Assembly (NCBI GenBank): GCA_023442755.1
Contig: JAEZXS010000362.1
Span: 1-17,845 of the forward strand
Direction: 5' to 3'
Source: Pseudomonadota bacterium
GTDB taxonomy: Bacteria > Desulfobacterota > Syntrophobacteria > Syntrophobacterales > Syntrophobacteraceae
Length of the DNA stretch: 17,845 nt
A program made the translations under genes and the position numbers. The notes beneath the pieces were generated by a model. It was not told where the DNA came from. It did no database searches and was given only the letters and a program-made list of their open reading frames with translations. Below are positions 14,108 through 17,845 of the stretch, piece by piece (position 1 is the first letter of the stretch; every line of letters starts with the position of its first letter).

Positions 14108-14326
14108 GTGGGAGAGGCTTTTAGCCTCGCAGGCTGTTGAAAAAGCCCTCAATCCGTCACCCCGACAAAAGTCGGGGTCCAGAAGTGCTTGAAAACACTG
14201 GGTTCCGGCTTTCGCCGGAATGACGACCACCGATGATTTTATAGTTTGTCATCAATCTGAGAGGCTTTTAGCCTCGATGCCTTTTCTCTTGCAGCTAAAA
14301 ACATCGCGCCTGCAAGCCGCTCCCAC
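14108..14326. repeat. cluster of REP-like palindromes of one family
   Basis: An 18-base unit, GAGAGGCTTTTAGCCTCG, occurs twice in direct orientation (14112-14129 and 14259-14276); each contains the hairpin GAGGCT-TTT-AGCCTC. A third, inverted relative lies near 14304-14326, reading on the other strand as GTGGGAGCGGCTTGCAGG. GTGGGAG at 14108-14114 is matched by CTCCCAC at 14320-14326, so the outer ends are inverted copies. This resembles REP elements with a GTGGGAGxGGCTT core. The whole interval lies between two genes and contains no coding sequence. Confidence 0.7.
14156..14224. repeat. 69-base palindromic repeat bounded by GTCA/TGAC
   Basis: The element starts GTCA and ends TGAC. Its left hairpin is CCCCGAC (14160-14166)-AAAA-GTCGGGG (14171-14177). 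The right one is TTCCGGC (14203-14209)-TTTC-GCCGGAA (14214-14220). The middle contains AGTG/CACT flanking CTTGAAAA. It lies inside the REP cluster, between the two direct 18-base copies, as if inserted there. A degenerate relative of its right arm is at 7510. It looks like a short non-autonomous REP/MITE-type element; no transposase is in the window. Confidence 0.7.
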
Positions 14327-14366
14327 AGAGACGTGTTTTGAAATTCTCCCCCGGCTACTGCGCTCA

Positions 14367-17108
14367 TCACATCGGGGTGTCGTGCTTCATTGCCGGAGGG
14401 GTGGCCAGGATTTCAACCGGCTTTTCCGGCAGCGTCCTGGCAATCAGCGTGTTCTTGAAGAGCTTTTGTGCCATCTGCTGCACCTGCTGGGGCGTAATCG
14501 ATCTGATAAGGTCCGAGTAACGCTGATCGTAATCCCAGCCCAACCCGAGCACCTCGTTCAGGGCCGCGCTCTGCGCCTTTCCTTCCAGTGTCTCCCGGCT
14601 CAGTTTCTGGCTGACCAGCATCGTTTCCTTGGCCTTGTCGAGTTCGGCCTGGGGTACGGGCTCATCCGCAAGCCGCTTCAGGTTTGAGAGAACTACCCCC
14701 TGCACCTTCTCCAGGTTGCCCATGGTGGTCTGGGTGATTACGCCGAAATACCCGGCGCTTTTCCCATAAAACGGGAAAGCGTGCACTACATAGACCAGGT
14801 TTTGATTTCCGCCTCTCAGTGCCTCGAAGATCCTGCCCGAAGGGGAACCACCGCCGGACAGAACGGCCGTCATGACGTCCAGGACCGGCCTCTCGGTGTT
14901 GTTCACATCCATGCCGTTGGTCCCGATAAACAGGCCGGCACTGTTCTTTTCGTTCTTGATCTCGACCTTCCGGTTTTCCTTCAGCGGGCGGGTCTCGTCA
15001 GGCAATCCGAGTTTCACCGGAGCGCCGGACCATCCTCCGAATTTTTCCTGGATCTGCGCGGCCGTTTTCGCCGGATCGACGTCTCCGTAAACGGCCAGCA
15101 CCGAATGGGTCGGGTTGACCATCTTCCGGTAGAAGGCAAGCACATCCTCCCGCTTCAGGGCGCCGACGGATTCCACTGTGCCGAGCTTGTCATTTCCGTA
15201 CGAAGAGTCATGGAAATAGTTCTTCTTGAACAGGCGCATGACCTCGGACTGCCAGTTCTCGTCAGAGCGCTTGATGGCTACCAGGGTGTCCTGTCGCTGC
15301 CTTTCCATTTCATCGGGCGGAAACTGTGAATTCAGAACGATATCGGCCAGGATGCCGAGCGCAGTGTCGAAATCCTCCTTCAGCACCTTGATGGAAACGT
15401 GATAGGTGTTGTTGTCGGATGTGGCCGTAATCACTCCCCCCGAATCCTCGATCTTTTTCATCAATTCGAGCTTGCTCAGAGTGTTGGTGCCCGCCGTCAA
15501 AAGGGAAGCGGTAAAGGCGGAAATTCCGGGTTGTTTCCGGTCTTCGAGGGTGAGGCCGCCCAGCCCATACAGGTTGAGGGAAACGAGCGGCAGATTGGAA
15601 TCCTGTTTTATCAGTGTCTTCAGTCCGTTGTTCAACCGGGCGAATTCGACGGCGGAACCCGGCGGAGGAGGGCAGACTTCCGGAACGGCTGCTGTCTGGC
15701 CTCCCTGCTGCCCGGCGGAAAGGGGCTTGATCACCGCAACGCTCATCCGGTCGAAGAGCAGATAGCGCCGGGCGGCGGACTGTACCTGCTCAGCGGTTAC
15801 CTCGCGAATCCCGTCGACGTATTCCTCGTCATAGTAGGGGTCTCCGGTCATCATGTAGGAAGACGCAAAAGAGGCCGCCTGCGCAGAAACGGAAGCCTTG
15901 TTGAAAATGTGACCGGCAATGGCCGTCTTTTTCGCTTTTTCCAGGTCGGGAGCACTGACGAGGGCGGTTTTGAATCCGTTCACCTCTTCCTCGATCTCCT
16001 TGAGAGCTCCCGGCCACTGATTGGGCGTGAGGGAAACGGATACCACGAACTGGCCGCGCACGAATCCCGGCGTCCAGTTCGAAGCTCCGATCGAGAAGAC
16101 CTTGTTTTCCTGCTCCTTCAAACGGCAGTAAAGGCGGCAGGTCTCACCCTGGCCGAGCAGATTGGCAAGGACGTCCAATGCATACATGTCCTTGTCGTAG
16201 GCGGTCACGGAAGGAAACCCGACCATCGCCTGCACGATCCTGGTAATCGGAACTTCTTTTTCCTCCCATCGAACGCTTGTCTGAACAGGCTCTTCCGGCA
16301 AAACCACCTGGTCGGACTGCCCGGGTTGAAAATTCCGGGTTTTGTCCACGATAAACTGCAGCGCCTCGGTCGGAATCACGCCTCCCGAGACCACGATGGT
16401 GATGTTTTCCGGCTGGTACCGCTGCTTGTAATAATCGAGAAGAGCTTCCCTGTCCTGCTTTATGAATACTTCCTCGTATCCGATGACCGGGTTGCGCACC
16501 GGGCTCCTCTGGTAGGCCGTCTGCATGAAGAGCCTCCAAAGCTCCGTATTCGGATTGCTCTCCCCCATTTTCATTTCCTGCTGGATGACGGGCTTTTCCC
16601 TGCTCACCTCTCCGGGATCGATCACGTTTTCTGAAACATAGGAGACGACCAGGTCAAGGGCGTCCTTCCAGCGATCGGCCGCCGTATTGATGTAGTAAAC
16701 GGTCCTGTCGTAGCTCGTATAGGCATTGGTGGATCCGCCTATGGCTTTGAGACGTTCCTTGGCCTGAGCTTCCGTGAAAGAACGGGTCGAACCGCCCGCC
16801 ACGACGTGTTCGAGATAATGCGAAAGCCCCGCACGCATGTATTTGCCTTCCAGGACGGAACCCGCACGCACGAAAGCCTGGACCGATACCAGTTCGGCGC
16901 CGGCCTGCTGGTGTACGAGCACCGTCAGGCCGTTTTTCAAAACAACGAAAAGATCCTCCGGCTTCGAAGCAATAGTGCGCTGCACGGACTGGCGCAGCTC
17001 CGGTGAAATCAGCCGGCATTCCTTTCCCTGGTCGGGTGGCGCGGCAAACGCCGAACCGAAAAATACGGCCGGAACAAGAGCCACGGCAACGATAACCCAT
17101 CTCAACAT
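14367..17108 (-). CDS. exported M16 family zinc metalloprotease (two-domain)
   Basis: 913 residues with a signal peptide (MLRWVIVAVALVPAVFFGSAFA, residues 1-22), so probably periplasmic. The first M16 unit has the inverted zinc motif HYLEH (97-101) with the third ligand Glu178 exactly 76 residues later, matching HxxEH-X76-E. VYYINTAADRW and YKQRYQPENITIVVSG complete the N-terminal unit. The second unit starts near residue 490 (FARLNNGLKTLIKQDSNLPLVSLNLY) and has no HxxEH (its equivalent reads ISAFTASLL), so it is a catalytically inactive partner domain, as in pitrilysin-type and other M16 pairs. The chain is close to twice the size of a single-unit M16B protein. AAAGGAA precedes the ATG. No terminator was seen after the stop, but the REP region follows. 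The substrate is unknown; degradation of small peptides is typical. Confidence 0.92.
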   Translation of the reverse strand: MLRWVIVAVALVPAVFFGSAFAAPPDQGKECRLISPELRQSVQRTIASKPEDLFVVLKNGLTVLVHQQAGAELVSVQAFVRAGSVLEGKYMRAGLSHYLEHVVAGGSTRSFTEAQAKERLKAIGGSTNAYTSYDRTVYYINTAADRWKDALDLVVSYVSENVIDPGEVSREKPVIQQEMKMGESNPNTELWRLFMQTAYQRSPVRNPVIGYEEVFIKQDREALLDYYKQRYQPENITIVVSGGVIPTEALQFIVDKTRNFQPGQSDQVVLPEEPVQTSVRWEEKEVPITRIVQAMVGFPSVTAYDKDMYALDVLANLLGQGETCRLYCRLKEQENKVFSIGASNWTPGFVRGQFVVSVSLTPNQWPGALKEIEEEVNGFKTALVSAPDLEKAKKTAIAGHIFNKASVSAQAASFASSYMMTGDPYYDEEYVDGIREVTAEQVQSAARRYLLFDRMSVAVIKPLSAGQQGGQTAAVPEVCPPPPGSAVEFARLNNGLKTLIKQDSNLPLVSLNLYGLGGLTLEDRKQPGISAFTASLLTAGTNTLSKLELMKKIEDSGGVITATSDNNTYHVSIKVLKEDFDTALGILADIVLNSQFPPDEMERQRQDTLVAIKRSDENWQSEVMRLFKKNYFHDSSYGNDKLGTVESVGALKREDVLAFYRKMVNPTHSVLAVYGDVDPAKTAAQIQEKFGGWSGAPVKLGLPDETRPLKENRKVEIKNEKNSAGLFIGTNGMDVNNTERPVLDVMTAVLSGGGSPSGRIFEALRGGNQNLVYVVHAFPFYGKSAGYFGVITQTTMGNLEKVQGVVLSNLKRLADEPVPQAELDKAKETMLVSQKLSRETLEGKAQSAALNEVLGLGWDYDQRYSDLIRSITPQQVQQMAQKLFKNTLIARTLPEKPVEILATPPAMKHDTPM

Positions 17109-17218
17109 CGCAAATTCCTTTCGTTGATCAGTCCCAGCCCCTTTGGGTACAAACGTTTGCCCTTAATTGTAATGGGCCGGTCAATAGCAGAATATGACAG
17201 GGTTTAATGTATGTTCTC

Positions 17219-17251
17219 TTGTGACCGGACGCACCGTGGGTAGCGTCACAA
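17219..17251. promoter_or_regulatory. inverted repeat between the unknown gene and the M16 protease
   Basis: TTGTGAC (17219-17225) and GTCACAA (17245-17251) are perfect 7-base inverted arms, 19 bases apart. The spacing is too wide for a CRP-type site (TGTGA-N6-TCACA). An alternative inner pairing, GACGC with GCGTC, exists. It could be a 3'-end hairpin of the upstream minus-strand gene (no T-run) or an operator for the protease gene. Confidence 0.3.
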
Positions 17252-17263
17252 TTCGGCGAAAGA

Positions 17264-17845
17264 TTATAGAACGCCCTTTTCGACAAGGCCGCACAGATAC
17301 TGGTGCCGGTTTATGATGCCGGCCTCGGACGCCCAGGACACGGGCGGAATCCGCATTTCTATGATCTGCCAGCCCGCGGCCCGGCTGAATCCGATCTCGA
17401 CGGCGATTTCGTTCAATTGCACCGAACGCAGCAGAGGGGCCACGTCGCATGCGATGAATCCCAGGCAGGAATGGGAAGGGAATACTGGGTGGCAGGAGAC
17501 GGGATCGTCCGGATCGCGTCTGTGAATCGCTATACAGTCGTAGTTTGCGAAAATCAGGCGAAATCGCTCCACGAATTCCAGTTCTTCCTGAATAATCAGA
17601 GGATTATATCTTTCTGCAACCACCTCCAGGTCGTGAACATCCTGGACGGAATATGCCGCCGAGGCGATATCCGGCCCCATTGCGCGCAGAGGGAAACGAA
17701 AGTCCGAGAGAACGGAATCTTTCCTGTGGCCGTAGTAGAGCCTGGTGCGGGGATGGGGGCTGCCGAACAGCTGAAAAAGGACTTCCTGGGAAACCCTGGA
17801 CTTGCGAAGTCTGTAGCTGAAGCTGCTGGGATAGGTCTCTTTCCC
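17264..17845 (-). CDS. unidentified protein, 5' end beyond the window
   Basis: An open frame enters from the right edge and ends at TAA 17266-17264, giving 193 residues with no stop. An internal ATG at 17680 exists, but the frame stays protein-like upstream of it (for example QEVLFQLFGSPHPRTRLYYGHR), so the gene is almost certainly longer and the start is outside. Visible stretches include HDLEVVAERYNPLIIQEELEF, IFANYDCIAIHRRDPDDPVSCHP and LRSVQLNEIAVEIGFSRAAGW. There is no signal peptide or membrane segment in this part. Several Cys and His residues are present but in no motif I recognise. It is upstream of the M16 gene on the same strand, 155 bases away. Confidence 0.65.
   Translation of the reverse strand, partial: GKETYPSSFSYRLRKSRVSQEVLFQLFGSPHPRTRLYYGHRKDSVLSDFRFPLRAMGPDIASAAYSVQDVHDLEVVAERYNPLIIQEELEFVERFRLIFANYDCIAIHRRDPDDPVSCHPVFPSHSCLGFIACDVAPLLRSVQLNEIAVEIGFSRAAGWQIIEMRIPPVSWASEAGIINRHQYLCGLVEKGVL

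Noticed and set aside
13085..14230. 381-residue minus-strand frame opposite the radical SAM gene
   Set aside because: It is antisense to a well-conserved radical SAM enzyme, runs into the repeats at its start, and its protein has no recognisable domain.
14066..14366. CRISPR-like array in the repeat cluster
   Set aside because: Only two direct copies, each itself a hairpin, with unequal spacing and no cas genes. REP-type elements fit better.
15399..16634. 411-residue plus-strand frame inside the M16 protease
   Set aside because: It is the reverse strand of a clear M16 metalloprotease. Long antisense frames are common in GC-rich DNA, and no Shine-Dalgarno or family match was seen.

Overview
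The window looks like chromosomal DNA of an anaerobic Gram-negative bacterium, most likely a deltaproteobacterium (Desulfobacterota, for example a Syntrophobacter-like sulfate reducer or syntroph). This is inferred from the gene mix, not from a database match. LpxK (lipid A) points to an outer membrane. A MucR/Ros regulator, an octaheme cytochrome, a ferredoxin:thioredoxin-reductase-type protein, archaeal-style genes (FAU-1-like nuclease, AmrS radical SAM enzyme) and a probable selenoprotein fit that group. Coding density is high, and many genes overlap by 1-4 bases.

Layout. (1) 1-162: tail of an unknown + strand gene. (2) 2650-198, minus strand: rtcA (RNA 3'-phosphate cyclase), a FAU-1/DUF402-type RNA nuclease and a small two-helix membrane protein, read as one RNA-end-processing operon. 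(3) 2877-3269, plus strand: a small exported rhodanese whose frame is interrupted by one TGA exactly in the active-site loop (Cys-Ala-TGA). Conserved rhodanese sequence resumes after it and a SECIS-like hairpin follows, so this is most likely a selenocysteine protein. (4) 5785-3279, minus strand: an octaheme HAO-family cytochrome c translationally coupled to lpxK. (5) 6022-7471, plus strand: a DUF2400 (TIGR02757) protein, a CxxC glutaredoxin and an FTR catalytic-chain-like protein, with start and stop codons overlapping. (6) 7472-8156: a long AT-rich non-coding region with a REP-like fragment and an inverted repeat, upstream of a mucR-like gene (8157-8657). (7) 12925-8702, minus strand: ilvD, a SAM methyltransferase, an AmrS-type radical SAM enzyme and an endonuclease III-like glycosylase, closely packed. 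(8) 13133-14065, plus strand: a COG0731-type radical SAM protein with a good sigma-70 promoter, divergent from ilvD. (9) 14066-14366: non-coding, with several REP-like palindromes. (10) 17108-14367, minus strand: an exported two-domain M16 metalloprotease. (11) 17845-17264, minus strand: 3' part of an unknown gene running off the window.

The most interesting element is the TGA-containing exported rhodanese with a Cys-x-Sec motif. Next come the rtcA/FAU-1 pairing, in which RtcA carries a changed phosphate-loop sequence, and the coupled DUF2400-glutaredoxin-FTR cassette, a likely ferredoxin-driven disulfide reduction relay.
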